Positions 11,483 through 22,879 of a DNA stretch of 64,000 nucleotides are shown piece after piece (positions within the stretch are counted from its first letter, which is position 1; each line of letters starts with the position of its first letter). The position numbers were made by a program, and so were the translations under genes. Below the pieces are notes generated by a model. That model saw nothing but the letters and a program-made list of their open reading frames with translations, searched no databases and was not told the origin of the DNA. This DNA comes from Delphinapterus leucas (taxonomy: Eukaryota; Chordata; Mammalia; Artiodactyla; Monodontidae). The DNA is taken from NCBI RefSeq assembly GCF_002288925.2, contig NW_022098000.1:17802889-17866888 (forward strand), in the 5' to 3' direction.

Positions 11483-11995
11483 ATGCTCAGTACGTAGTTG
11501 CAGGTATGATGTGTCTTTCTGCTGCCACCTTTAGGCAAATATTTCACATGGATGAACCTGAAGATGCATTCCTCACAGCCTCACAGGCTTTCAGTGAGCC
11601 TGTGATTATGAAAAATAAAATAGCAGAACACACATTCAAATTAGTTGTGTTGCTAGTACATGACAGTCAAATACAAATCCATTTGCAAAAGTCATAAATC
11701 CAAATTGCAAAAGTGTTCCCTGACCCAAAACTGTAATTTTATCTTCAAAATATTAAAGTGCATTAAAAGCGCTTAGCCATTTTAATGTTTGACTAACAGC
11801 AGGGAATGTTTTGTGCTAGCTAACACTCAGTAAACACTCCACAAATGCTAAGGAGGAGAAAATTCATACTCTTGATTATTAAAAATATTGGGTAAGCCAA
11901 ATGGCTTTAACTCCTTTCTCATAGCATACATCCTCTCAGGCGAAGCCCTTCAGTGGTTAATATTTGAGACTTGTAAGTTACACCTGTCCAACTGG
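11483..11995. other. No feature recognised
   Basis: AT-rich DNA after the gap. A plus-strand open frame leads out of the gap to 11697 but shows no protein family and its start lies in the Ns. Confidence 0.4.
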
Positions 11996-12397
11996 AAATG
12001 GTTGAGAGTCTATTCATTCATTCGTTCCTTCATTCATTTATTCACTCACTCAGAGAAACATTTATTCAGTTTTGGCACTGTGATAAATGCTGAAACAAAA
12101 ATGAGCAATGCTGGTAATAAAGGGCTATGAGTCCATGTGAAAGAGTGTACAGAGTGCCGTGAAACTCAAAGGAAGGTACCGTTGGTGGCACCTGGAGGTA
12201 AGGGATGGGTTAGTATTCAGGAAAAGTCTCCTAGGGATTAGAGGTGAAATAACTCTGGAATTGGGTCTAAAACAGATATGTAGATAATGTGTCACTGCAG
12301 TGGGTTTAGGGTGGAGGGAAATGGACCAATAGCAAGTTGGAAAAGTCAGAAAAGGGACAGCATAATTCTGGGCAAAGTGAAAAGAGAGTGCATGTTT

Positions 12398-12672
12398 TTT
12401 TTTAAATTTTATTTATTTAATTTATTTATTTTTGGTTGCATTGGGTCTTCCTTGCTGTGCACGGGTTTTCTCTATTCGTGGAGAGCAGGGGCTACTCTTC
12501 GTTGAGGTGCTTCTCTTGTTGCGGAGCACGGGCTCTAGAGCGCAGGCTCAGTAGTTGCAGTGCACGGGCTTAGTTGCCCCGCAGCATGTGGGATCCATCA
12601 GGACCAGGGCTTGGACCCATGTCCCCTGCATTGACAGGCGGATTCTTAACCACTGTGCCACCAGGAAAGCCC
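12398..12672 (-). mobile_element. CHR-type SINE, long form
   Basis: Reading in reverse, the head is '...ctttcctggtggcacagtgg', a tRNA-derived promoter region, and the body is the long form with repeated 'gtagttg' and 'gggctctag' blocks. The T run at the left is the poly(A) tail. Target duplication: 'gagagtgcatgttt' at 12384-12397 and 'gagaatgcatgttt' at 12673-12686, one mismatch. It sits inside the antisense L2. Confidence 0.9.
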
Positions 12673-13440
12673 GAGAATGCATGTTTAGCCTGTCTCTGTG
12701 GGGAGTGGAGTACAAGAGGTTTAGATGAGAGACTAGAGAACTGAGTGATAGGCGGGGGCTGCATGATTTCTTGGTCCCACTAAAGAGTATGGGCCTCATA
12801 TTAAAAGCAATAGAGAGCCACTGAAGGAAGTTCACCCCAGATGCTTTGTAGGAGGTAGACTGCAGACGAAAAAAACGGGAGGCAAGAAGAGCATTTTAAT
12901 AATCCAGGGAAAAGTCAAGGACGGCGGAAAAGGAGGGCAGTGGATACATAGCAGAGGTGCTGTGGAGGTCAAGTCTACAAGATTTGGTAACCGACTAGCC
13001 ATAGAAGATGAGAGAAAGAGAGAAAGCCAGGATGTGCGCCCAGGTTTCTGACTCAGGTGAGTAGATGAATGGTGGTGCTCTTTCCTGGATTGGGGTACAG
13101 GAGGAAGAGGGGTACAGGGTACAGGTTTTACAGGGAAGATGAGTGCAATTTTGAGTATGTAGAGTTTGAGCTGCCTGTATGGTATTCCAGGAGAAGAGAT
13201 CTTGAAGGAAGCAGTTGGAACTTAGGGCAAAACGTGGGGTAGAGATACAAACATAGGGGTCATCAGTACGCAGGTAGGAGGTGAACCATGGACATGGGAG
13301 AAATTACCAGCAGAGACTAAGAAGGGATAAGATCCAGGGATCCTGAAGAGCTTCAACAGTTGAGGGTTGATGTGGAAAGGAATCACCAGAGAGGGAAAAG
13401 GAGAATTAGGAGGTGGTGGTGTCTTAGAAATGGACAGTAG

Positions 13441-13635
13441 AGGGCTTCCCTGGTGGCGTAGTGGTTGAGAGTCCACCTGCCGATGCAGGAGACAGGGGTT
13501 CGTGCCCCGGTCCAGGAAGATCCCACATGCCGTGCCATGGCCGCGGAGCCTGCGCGTCTGGAACCTGTGCTCTGCAACGGGAGAGGCCACAACAGTGAGA
13601 GGCCTGCGTACCGCAAAAAAAAAAAAAAAAAGAAA
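13441..13635 (+). mobile_element. CHR-type SINE, compact cetacean form
   Basis: The element has the 'gggcttccctggtggcgtag' head, a box-A-like 'gtggttgagagt' and a box-B-like 'ggttcgtgcccc', and ends in an A run. The 15-bp target duplication 'agaaatggacagtag' is perfect (13426-13440 and 13636-13650). It interrupts the antisense L2. Confidence 0.95.
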
Positions 13636-14330
13636 AGAAATGGACAGTAGAATTTCCAGAAGAAAGGCGTGACCATGGAGACAACCACTACATAAAATCA
13701 AACAAGCTGAGGGTAAAATGAGCTCCTTGCCTCTGACAATTAGGTCCTTAGTGTCTTCTTCCCATTGTTTTCGTGGCCTTGGGGGCTGGAAGTGGGAAGC
13801 TTGTTGTCAGGGAGTTTGAGGGTTTAAAGAGGATACCGTAGTCGTGAAGAGTGAAGCAGGTAAAGTGTGGATAGAAGTGGAGGTGTTAAATATAAAGCAT
13901 CCTTTGAAAGATCTTATCTGGGAAGGGGAGAGAAAGGGAAGCTATCAGGGAAGATGGGGAGAAAGACAGGTTAAGAGAGGGTGTTTTTAAAAGATGAGAG
14001 AGACTTGAGCATCTTCATAGGATATGGAAATGGAGCCAGGTGACTAAGAAAAGGACACTACAGCGCAGAGCAGACATACCTTGGAACCAGCTCCTGGAGG
14101 ATACATTTGGATGAACAGCACAACAGGAGGCACCAGCAGTAAATTGGAGAGAGGCTGCCTTTGTCTGAAACCGGAGGAAAAGAGCCAAGTGTAGGGTTCC
14201 AGGTGGCTTCATCTTCTCCCCCAGGCTAGAGGCCAGGAGGTTTGCTGCAGAGGAGGCTTGAGGGGAGGGAGGAAGGCTTAGGAGAGCAGATGCGGAAGAG
14301 GCAACATGACCTTTGTCATGATGCTTGGAA

Positions 14331-15488
14331 TGAAACTACCTAAGAGCACTCTGTTAAAAACTGTTTTGGCTACAGCCCCTAGAGGAAGTTTTCCTCCGAA
14401 GAGATAACCAGCTTCCTTGGAACTTCTTTTGCCCTTTATTTTTCCACACTTCTGTGTTCGTTTTAATTAAATTGGCCTTTATTTTGGTGAGTCATCAAAG
14501 AATATTCTGGGATGGAGCGTGTTACAGCATGCAAATCCGCTACACTCATTTCTCCCCATGGATCGAATTAGGGGCCACCCAAGGCTCATCATCACCTGCT
14601 AATTCAAGTGACACAGCTGTCCTTATGGTGGAGAATTAGTGGAAGTCTGGTTTGGCAATCCGCAGAGCTTGTTAAGGATCCTCGTGAAAGGGGCAAGGTT
14701 CCTGGTACCGAGGGGACAGATCTGCTCTGTGTAACATGATTGTGGCAGCAAAGCTCAGACCAAAAAGGGCACAACATCTCCTTTGGAGACCAGATCATGG
14801 GGCCAAGCAAGATGTTATCTGGCCCTGTCAGCCTCAGGAAAAAAAAAAAAAAAAGATGGTCTTGAAACAATTTGGGCAGGGAGACAATAGAATTCTTTAT
14901 TTCTTGGCACAGAAATGAATGAATCTTTATTCCAAATGCAAAGCAGGCATTAAATCCAAGGACAATAAATGGTGAGACCAGCATTCCAGGAACAATCATG
15001 GGCTTTCTCTGTGCCTTCACAGTGAAAACAGCCCCATGGGGCTTCAAAGAGACGTGAACTTCTTTTCTCTTCTTAAGCAAAACAAAATGAAGAGAAAACA
15101 AACACTTCCTACAGCTGTGAATGCCCAGAATTTCTCCCTACCCTATCCCAACCCTGACCCCGATCCAAGGAGCCCTCATCCTCTCTGGCCTAAAGCAGCG
15201 CGGCACAGCGAGTGACCTTGAGGTTGAATGGGAAGCTTTCTGGGCACTGCTTTAAGATCAAGGTTGAAACATTCTCCAGAGCATAATGAACTTTCCTAAC
15301 CCCCTGTACTTCACGGCCTCTTCCCTATTCTTTAAAGATAAATTTATATGTCTTTGAAAAAGGCCCAACATTGATCCTGTGATCATGTATGCTTGCAAAA
15401 TAGATGAACTTGGAAAGTGCGGAAGGTGAGATGGTCCATGTTGGAACAGTGTGCACTGGGGTACTTTGACTTGCCAGCTCTTTGATAC
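14331..15488. other. No feature recognised
   Basis: Single-copy by eye, with an A16 run at about 14840-14855. The 165-aa minus frame at 14604-15101 crosses that A run and shows no protein family. Confidence 0.4.
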
Positions 15489-15695
15489 CTTTTTTTTTTT
15501 TTTGCGGTACGCGGGCCGCTCACTGTTGTGGCCTCTCCTGATGCGGAGCACAGGCTCCGGATGCGCAGGCTCAGCGACCATGGCTCACGGGCCCAGCCGC
15601 TCCGCGGCATGTGGGATCTTCCCAGACCGGGACACAAAGCCGTGTCCCCTGCATCGGCAGGTGGACTCTCAACCACTGCGCCACCAGGGAAGCCC
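15489..15695 (-). mobile_element. CHR-type SINE, compact form
   Basis: Poly(T) then 'gcggtacgcgggccgctcac' through to 'ccaccagggaagccc' is the reverse complement of the compact CHR SINE. The flanks share 'tctttgat' (15479-15486 and 15707-15714), with a T-rich filler between the SINE head and the right copy, so the right boundary is less clean than in the other SINEs. Confidence 0.92.
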
Positions 15696-15739
15696 AATTT
15701 TTTTTTTCTTTGATGCATTTTAAAAATTAGTTTTTATTT

Positions 15740-16290
15740 AGAGATGCGTGAATCTGGTCTTGCAGGACGAAGAGGCACAGCAGTATTCCTTGAGCTCAGG
15801 TTTTCCCCTCCTGAAGGAGAAACGTCATGCTAAAACTGAGCCTAGAAAAGCTGGTGCTGGTCAGGATGAGACCTGCAGTCAGCTGCCCCTTTGTCCTCCA
15901 CTTCCGGTCAGGCTGGCAGGGGGACTTCTCCGTAAAACGTCTTGTCTTTGAAGAGGCCGGCAAGGCTCTTCGTGGGGTCACCTCTTGCTACTGCCCAGAA
16001 GTCACTCCTGAGTCAGGGAATTACAAACAAAGTTTGCACCACATCACATGGTCCCCTCCTCCCACAAACATCCCCCCCTTGAATCCCACAGTTTACATAT
16101 TCCCACAAGGTCAAGTCAAGGACATTCGGTCACATGCAGAGTTATGGAAACAGCACGCAACATGGGCCGGCCACACACCAAACTCAGAGATTAAAAATTT
16201 CTCTTATTTCCATGTAAGATTTCACATGGGACTGCTTCCCTTTGATAGAGAGCTGTCCTTTTCCCAGAGCAAGACCACAGTGTGACCCAT
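15740..16290 (+). other. Single-copy DNA with a 152-codon open frame
   Basis: The frame at 15827-16285 encodes 152 residues beginning MLKLSLEKLVLVRMRPAVS. I recognise no domain. The frame has no repeat origin that I can see. An overlapping plus frame at 15748-15951 and a minus frame at 15796-15981 are also open, which suggests GC-driven chance openness rather than coding. Confidence 0.25.
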
Positions 16291-16454
16291 CTTTAGGACA
16301 GACTATTCTGGTTCAGTTCCATGAATATTTCTGTCCTGGTCCTACCATTTGCTAAACATGAGGGTCTTAAAAGAAACTGAAAACAGGGTCCGGGTCTTAA
16401 GGGCCTTACAATCCAGACAAAAAAACAAGAAACATACACACACACATGAAATAG

Positions 16455-16920
16455 TTTGTTGATTCATTCATCCAATCAACAAATTTTTGTGAAGAATCTC
16501 CTTTGTACCAGGCACTACAGGAGATACTGGAGAAACAGCAAAGAAGTCTCGATTCTGTCCTTAAAAGGCTTGCAGTCTAGCTGATGGAAACAGACCCATC
16601 TGTAAGCATAACCTCTATTGAAAGGAAATGTGTCAGGGCCGGTGGTGGCAGGAAATTGTTAGGGGCAGAAATGACATACAATAAAAGCTGTAGGAGTTCG
16701 TAACTGAAGAACAGTGAGAGATCAGGAAAAACTACATGGGGAGATAAGGTTTGATGTGGCTCTTAAAGGGAGGTTAGAATCTGGATAATTAGAGAAGAGG
16801 TGAGGCCATTCCAAGAAGAGAGACCCATCTGAAATTACGAGCAGAGTACTTCCCAGGACAGGGAGGGCACAGTCACAGCTGGAGTGAATTACTATGCATA
16901 CTTGAGTCCTTTAAAATGCA
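16455..16920 (-). mobile_element. L2 LINE fragment, antisense
   Basis: 'gattcattcatccaatcaac', 'accaggcactacaggagata' and 'cttgcagtctagctgatgg' are the reverse complement of the L2 3' end. The match continues through 'aaagggaggttagaatctgg' and 'ggccattccaagaag'. It is an old copy of roughly 450 bp. Confidence 0.65.
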
Positions 16921-17009
16921 GCAAAGTATCCAGCCTCACACTGAAGCAATCTGCCACAAAGAAGTAATCATTGAAATGATGATTAAAATATAATGTAGAC
17001 ATATATAAC

Positions 17010-17200
17010 TCATCTAACTCTGTCGCTTATTTGCTGTGTATCCTTGGATCAGTTATTAAACTTCTCTGGGCCTCAGTTGCCTCGTTTTTCATGGTAATGT
17101 CCACTAGATAGGACTGCTGTGTGACTAAGTGTGTTATACATGAAATATGTTGTTAGAATCGTGCCTGACACATAATATGTGCTCAATAAAAACGTGATTA
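17010..17200 (+). repeat. MIR SINE
   Basis: 'cttctctgggcctcagttgc' and 'gtgcctgacacataatatgt' followed by 'gctcaataaa' are MIR core and tail in sense orientation. Confidence 0.8.
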
Positions 17201-17224
17201 CCAAATATATAAAAAAGCATTGGG

Positions 17225-17350
17225 AGATATGATAATAACGGCTAGCATTTATTGAGGGCTTACTGTCTGCCAGGGAATGTACTAAATGCCCTATCATTAG
17301 TATTAGATAATTTCACGTACACCAAAATATTAACATCTCTGGGTAGTGGA
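17225..17350 (-). repeat. MIR-like SINE fragment, antisense
   Basis: 'gctagcatttattgagggct' and 'tactgtctgccagggaatgt' resemble the reverse complement of the MIR/L2 tail. It lies back to back with the sense MIR to its left. Confidence 0.5.
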
Positions 17351-18110
17351 GGCACCAGCAGATGGCATGGAAAGATTTCTCCCCTACACTACTTAAAACA
17401 TCCATTAGTGCCTGTTCTTGGTCAGGTACCTAGTTATAGAGCTTGAGACAGGGATTCTAACACATGTGAAGTATTGAGGGTGCTCTCAGGAGAAAGGTGA
17501 GGAGAGAAGGAGATGGGGCAGGGAAAGAGCTAGCCTAGGATGTGGCCTCACCGGGGATCTAGCCTTAGCCTAGTCCCACAGGGACCACCGGAGTGTGAAT
17601 TGTACCAGAACCAATGCTGCCTTGAGGCAAGGGGACCACCTTTTGTGACAATCAGTCATTGGCTGCAGGGTGGTGGACATAACCTCCCCTGTGACCCCAG
17701 CCAGCCCAGGGCAAGTCTATGTGGAAGGGCGTGGCCGCAAGATCTTAGCAGCCCACACTCACAGTAGCTGGAAGATGGATACACCGGCTTGGGAAGAGGG
17801 ATTCAGGCTCCACATAAAAAAAACCACCCCAAACTAAGTGGCTGAAAACATTTATTTTCCTTACAAATCTACAGTCTGAGCAAGGTTTCTCTGAGACAGT
17901 TTGTGTTACATGGTATCAGCTGGGGTAGCCTGAAAACCGGAAGTGACCTGACTGGGTACCAGGACCATCTGAAGACGCATCCTGACTGGAAGTTGGTACT
18001 GGCTGTTGGCTGGAACTCCTACCCATGGCTTCTCTGGGAGGCTGCTGGGCTTCCTCCCTACTCTGGATTCCAAGTGTGAGCATCCCAGGAGGAGAAGGAG
18101 AATGTGCCTG
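17351..18110. other. No feature recognised
   Basis: Single-copy, moderately GC-rich at 17530-17770. Overlapping short frames only. Confidence 0.4.
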
Positions 18111-18114
18111 GCAT

Positions 18115-18350
18115 TTTTGTGGTTAGCAGTAATTTCTTGATGTCTGACTACATGGCTTATTTTTTGTTTTTTACGTGTTTTGTTTGTTTTTTCAGCAAAA
18201 AAACTTCTATATACTCTAGTTCCTCCCTTACCTCTTTGGAAGAGTTCCTCAGAGCTATCTGAGAGGCTGTCTCTTGGGCTATAGTCCTCAGTAAGGTCCC
18301 CAAATAAAGCATAACTCAAAACTTTTAGGCTGTACAAGCTTTGTTCAATC
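18115..18350 (+). repeat. LTR-like module, copy C
   Basis: It shares with copy A the blocks 'ctcagagctatctgagaggc', 'gggctatagtcctcagtaag' and 'cataactcaaaacttttagg', and the upstream 'tgatgtctgactac'. An 'aataaagc' signal at about 18303 fits an LTR polyadenylation region. Confidence 0.55.
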
Positions 18351-18364
18351 GATGGAGCTCACTA

Positions 18365-18735
18365 CAGCTCTACTGGCACTGTATTTCCATTGTAGAACTA
18401 AGAAACTTGAAGCTCAGACAAGTTTTAAAAAACAGACCGTGGGGCTCCCCTGGTGGCGCAGTAGTTGAGAGTCCTCCTGTCGATGCAGGGGACACGGGTT
18501 CGTGCCCCAGTCCGGGAAGATCCCACATGCCGTGGAGCGGCTGGGCCCGTGAGCCATGGCCGCTGAGTCTGCGCGTCCGGAGCCAGTGCTCCGCAACGGG
18601 AGAGGCCGCAACAGTGAGAGGCCCGCGTACCACAAAAACAAAAAAAACAAAAAAAAACAGACCGAAACCACACAGCTAGTAAGAGGTAGACCTGCAGAGT
18701 TCCATCTTGGATCTGTCAGACCCTGAAGTTCCTTC
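18365..18735 (-). repeat. MIR SINE, antisense, split by a CHR SINE
   Basis: The left half ('agaaacttgaagctcagaca') and the right half ('aaccacacagctagtaagag') are adjacent parts of one MIR in reverse, separated by the SINE at 18440-18651. Confidence 0.75.
18440..18651 (+). mobile_element. CHR-type SINE, compact form
   Basis: The head is 'ggggctcccctggtggcgca', followed by 'ggttcgtgccccagtccggg' and the 'gcccgcgtaccaca' tail plus A-rich end. Target duplication 'aaaaaacagaccg' at 18427-18439 and 18652-18664 is perfect. It is inserted in a MIR. Confidence 0.95.
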
Positions 18736-19505
18736 CCTTTCTGCAGTTCCTGCTGCCTCCCTGCCACCTGTGTTTTAAGAGAAGGCTGTTATGTCCTTGA
18801 AGATCCATAACAATTGAATAACAGCCACAGTAATCAAGAGGATAACAATTCTAATAAAGATGACAAGGACCTTGTTGTTGTTTTGAATACCAGTAGAATT
18901 CATTCTCTTCCAGTCCTGGAATATTTACAGGTCTGGAACTGTCATATTTATCTGAAAGGAAGGCCCAGCTGGCTGCCACTGGCTCTTGGCCATGTGTAGA
19001 CAATGCCTGGTCACTTCTCAGTGTTTCCCAGGGGTGCCTGCTTCATATTAAAATCCTGACAGCATGCCTCATTTCACTGTATAATTGTACTGGCCATGGC
19101 AAGGCTGACTAAATTCTCCTGATGCTTCTGCTAATTCCATGAGCCCTGCAGGTTTAAAGAGCCCAGAAACAGAACAGGGCACACCCAGAAGTGCAATCCA
19201 AAGGCTGGAGGCTCCTCTGGTTTTTTGATGTGAGTAAACTTTCATTGTCAAAATGTCTACATGAAAATACAGGTAGGGCTTTCTTCTCAGCTTGTGTAGA
19301 ATGCTAAGACTGGAATTGACATCAATGATCCCCTAATACAGTGTTTCAAACTGTACTCTGAAAAGCCCTGAGATGGTGGAGTCAGGAAAAGCTGAACAGG
19401 TCAGGGTCTTGGTTTCACACCCCAAGTTCAACCAAATCAGCCATACTTCTAACTATGGCTGTCACATTAAATTTGTTTGGAGAAAGGGCCCCCAGCTAAA
19501 GCAAG
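18736..19505. other. No feature recognised
   Basis: Single-copy by eye. No family matched. Confidence 0.4.
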
Positions 19506-19509
19506 TCAG

Positions 19510-19640
19510 AAGACACTCTATTTTACTGGTGTAGAAACTGAGGCTTAGAAAGGGTTTGCCGTGGCCGCACCATGGGAAGTTAGAACCAGGGCTGGAATGA
19601 GTAGCTGATTCCTCGGCCAAAGCTCTACCCGCTATCTGGG
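19510..19640 (-). repeat. MIR-like SINE, antisense
   Basis: 'tagaaactgaggcttagaaa' followed by 'gggaagttagaaccagggct' is the reverse complement of the MIR core. Confidence 0.6.
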
Positions 19641-20205
19641 CTCCATCACCACTCGGAGTCCACCTGTCTCCTTTGTTCTGGGCTCTTATTCTTATGAATT
19701 TGCAGCCAGTTATTCCCTGGCCGCTCAGCTGTGAATCAACTCATCCTGAATTCTCAAAAGCCCCTCTGTGAATCAAGGTTTCAGTCCAAGTGTTCTTGGC
19801 TTTTCCCTACTCAGTCCTACTTATGGCACATCTTTCTCAGTTGAGTATCAGGCTGAGCCCTATTGAAACCTGAGGCAAAGGAAAAGTGTGTGGACCTATA
19901 TACACTTACTGAAATCTCCTCCCAGATTTTGAGCCAAGGGAAAACGTTAGTGAAAGCTCTACAATTAAAAAAAAGTATCTATATATAAAGCCCAGTGATA
20001 TCTAATTCGTTTGCTCACCAGTATCAACCCTCATACACACACCCAAGAGGACGCAATGTCAGTGCAGACCCAGGAACCAAGGGTGGATTGGAAATGGCTG
20101 TATAACAGGATCATTAAAAAAAATAGTAACAGTTTATTTATATGTAAAATTTTGCTATTTTATTCATCAGGGATTTTTACATGAGTTTTTATTAAGTATT
20201 GCATT
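19641..20205. other. No feature recognised
   Basis: Single-copy by eye. Confidence 0.4.
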
Positions 20206-20219
20206 CAATGTTTTATTTA

Positions 20220-20441
20220 TTTATTTTGTTTTGTTTTGTTTTGTTTTTTGCGGTACGCGGGCCTCTCATTGTTGTGGCCTCTCCCGTTGCGGAGCACAGG
20301 CTCCAGACGCGCAGACTCAGCGGCCATGGCTCACGGGCCCAGCCGCTCCGCGGCACGTGGAATCTTCCCGGACCGGGGCACGAACCCATGTCCCCTGCAT
20401 CGGCAGGTGGACTCCCAACCACTGTGCCACCAGGGAAGCCC
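20220..20441 (-). mobile_element. CHR-type SINE, compact form
   Basis: The tail is a (GTTTT)n run, the reverse of an A-rich tail, then 'gcggtacgcgggcctctc' through 'ccaccagggaagcc'. The target duplication is imperfect, 'caatgttttattta' at 20206-20219 and 'caatgtttattttt' from 20442. Confidence 0.95.
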
Positions 20442-20449
20442 CAATGTTT

Positions 20450-21685
20450 ATTTTTGATGAAAAAAATCTTGATTACTTGATTCTTGAATGCTGAGGTGTT
20501 GTTTTTTTTTTTTGGTGCTCCCTTAAATTTTGTGCTTCGCTTGCCTGACCCTACTTCAAGTGCTGCCGCTTACTTGTGCAGTATGACAGCTGCCCCCACC
20601 GCAGGGCTTCCCAGAACTGTCTTATGTACAGAACACGAGGATACAATAGCCCATATGGTCAGCCAGTATTTTACCTCTTGTGTCCCCCTTAAAAATCTTG
20701 GAGACCCACATTCCTTTATTATTTATCTCAGCCCTCTCCTCCCACCCAGCTCCACATCAAGAATGCTCTCTCAAATCATAATTCCATTTGGAAAGTGATC
20801 TGCTCTTACTCCTTCTACCAATCCCTTTTCCTGTGGATGCTGAATCAGAACCGGTGCAAGACTTGGTTATCATTAGAGCTAAGTCAGATATGTAGATTCC
20901 AGAAAACTATGTGAAGGCATTTCCAACACGTTCATAGATGGTTTGGCGTTTCCGGTTTAACTTGTATCCCTAAGACTTCTTCAGTCTTTGTAATTCCTTG
21001 TTTAGACAAAAATAATATAGAATTGGGGGGCTGGCTTAGTATGGACTTCTCTGATACCTTCATTCCCCCACAGCTATTGATTATGAAATAGCCAACACCT
21101 ACTTGGAAACTGTATCCTAAGGGAGGATGCAGTATGGGTATAAACCAAGGGATCCATAGCAACTAGGTTATGCAACTGTCCCTACACTCTGACACACCAA
21201 CACAGGTGCAAAAAACACCAGGTTGAAGAGAGGCAAAATGTTGTTTTGCTCTTTTCCTTCCTCTGCAATATCTTGGAAACATAATTAGCAATATACTTAG
21301 CCACTTGTTTACCCAAATTCATCCACAGTGCCGGTTGTGGTTGGCTGTCGCTCGTACTCACCTCCCTCTCTCAGGCCTGGGTCAACCAGCTGCAGGAAGC
21401 AGGCTCAAAATAAAAGCTCCCTGGGCTTCTTACACATTTCCCATCCTTCCATTCCAGTGACCCTGCACTTTTTGTTTACATGCCCATAGTCTTGCTTGTA
21501 TTCCTAAATCTGGGGTGTCCTTTCTGAATTCTATTTATTTCCTTCCTGTTCTCATTAAGGCTAGAGGGGGTCAGGTCTCTGGGGAGCACCCTTTTATGCT
21601 GTGGTTATAATCTGAGACTGCTGTTGGGTGGGCCTGAAACTCTGCAGTGGGAAGCATATCTGTGAGGCATGAGTCAAATGAAAAT
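20450..21685. other. No feature recognised
   Basis: Single-copy by eye, with a T11 run near 20502. Nothing coding is supported; the 104-residue frame at 20484-20798 starts next to the T run and matches no family. Confidence 0.4.
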
Positions 21686-21689
21686 AATT

Positions 21690-22440
21690 TGGTATTTTAT
21701 TTTATTTATTGACTTCCTAGTTGTACCTATTGCATTATGTTTTTAGAGTTTGCTCTAGGGATTACCATATACATTCTTAATTTTTCACAGCCAGTCTAGA
21801 GGTAATACCATACTACTTTCATGTAAAATATAGAAACTCACATCATTTATGATAGTTCTAATATGTATTACATCCACATAAATTATAAACTCCATATGAC
21901 AATGTTACAGTTTTTGCTTTTCCTTACATATAGCTGATGTTTTCCTGTTTCTTCATACATCAGTCAATTTTGGATTATATCAATATTTCAGACATTATGA
22001 AAAATATGTTATAGAAACTCTGGATTCTGTTATGTTCCGCTGAAGAGTATTGATTTTTTTTTAAAAGTCAGCTTCTTGGGCACACATGATTCAGAGATCA
22101 TTTAGTGATTTAGGCAGAGCCTGGAAACAGAATTTGGGGATTTTCCCCTCTGATTCTTCCCTTTTCAGGATTTTCTCTTCACTTTCCAGCAGCTTTGGTT
22201 GTCCGGGATTCCGTCTTTTGGTTCTTCAAGCCAGAAGGATACAATATTCCACTGGCTTTATTCACCTTCCCAGGCCACAGTTTGGGGCCTGTTCTCAGGC
22301 TGGAAGCTGTAAATTAAAAATAAAGGGAAGTGTACCCAGTGCTATCCACTTTGTGCATGAATCAACTCTCTTCCAGTATCTGTGTGCTTTTATTCACTTT
22401 CTAGTGCCTTCAAGTAACTGGGGTTTTCAGTAGGTTTTGT
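21690..22440 (-). mobile_element. Probable old L1 non-coding fragment
   Basis: 'agagtttgctctagggatta' and 'ctggattctgttatgttccg' followed by 'aggcagagcctgg' match text I know from old mammalian L1 copies in antisense. The exact L1 subfamily and whether it is the 3' UTR are uncertain. Confidence 0.45.
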
Positions 22441-22609
22441 CCACAGTTTATAGTTTTTATCTTCATGAAGGTTGGCTCAACAGAGGCTACTTACCCCAAC
22501 CAGAAGCAGAGCTGTCTCACATGCTGTTGGTCTGATATTTCTTCCAATGTAAAAATGGGATAAGAGAGGCAGAGGGACAATCTGAAGTTTTATTAACAAC
22601 CTGGTGATA

Positions 22610-22745
22610 TTTTCAGCCTCATAAATATTTTTGAAGTGCCTTCCAAGTTCTAGGCACTGTGACAGGGACAGAGGATACAAAGATAAACAAAGCCCAGTAG
22701 CCCTGCCTTTGAAGCAATTTACACTTTCATTCCAGTTAAGAGGGA
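22610..22745 (-). mobile_element. L2 LINE 3' end, antisense
   Basis: 'aagttctaggcactgtgaca' then 'gaggatacaaagataaac' is the reverse complement of the L2 3' end. Confidence 0.55.
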
Positions 22746-22879
22746 AGTAAATCTTCCCTTCCTTCTGACCCGTAAAATGTGAGCTATTTGTTGGCTTCTG
22801 CTGGGAAAAGAAAGGGGTTAAATTCGTTACCACAACTGACGGGGATGGCGAGAGATGAACACATTTCTGTACCAGGTGT

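Larger units (their letters stand above)
12000..14330 (-). mobile_element. Long L2 LINE copy, antisense, split by two SINEs
   Basis: The plus strand opens with 'attcattcattcgttcc', the reverse complement of the L2 3' end. It then follows the L2 body backwards: 'aataatccagg' near 12898, 'ggtggtgctctttcctgg' near 13070, 'ggggtcatcagtacgcagg' near 13255, 'gatgagagagacttgagc' near 13993. Two CHR SINEs interrupt it (12398-12672 and 13441-13635). Without them it is about 1.8 kb, covering the 3' end and much of the ORF2 region, heavily diverged and non-coding. Confidence 0.65.

Noticed and set aside
11329..11697. Frames of 65-117 codons across the gap
   Set aside because: They are open only because the N run cannot contain stops.
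13441..13635. A functional tRNA gene suggested by the A- and B-box-like text
   Set aside because: The tRNA-like head continues into the SINE body and A tail, is repeated at ten sites and has decayed cloverleaf pairing.
13222..13701. 159-aa minus frame
   Set aside because: It runs through a CHR SINE and antisense L2 sequence. Similar 'GSRAQPLRGMWDLP'-type frames recur in every CHR SINE.
18414..18767. 117-aa minus frame and similar frames at 15383-15718, 20199-20494, 46120-46523 and 56412-56862
   Set aside because: All are SINE shadows with the same CHR-derived peptide.
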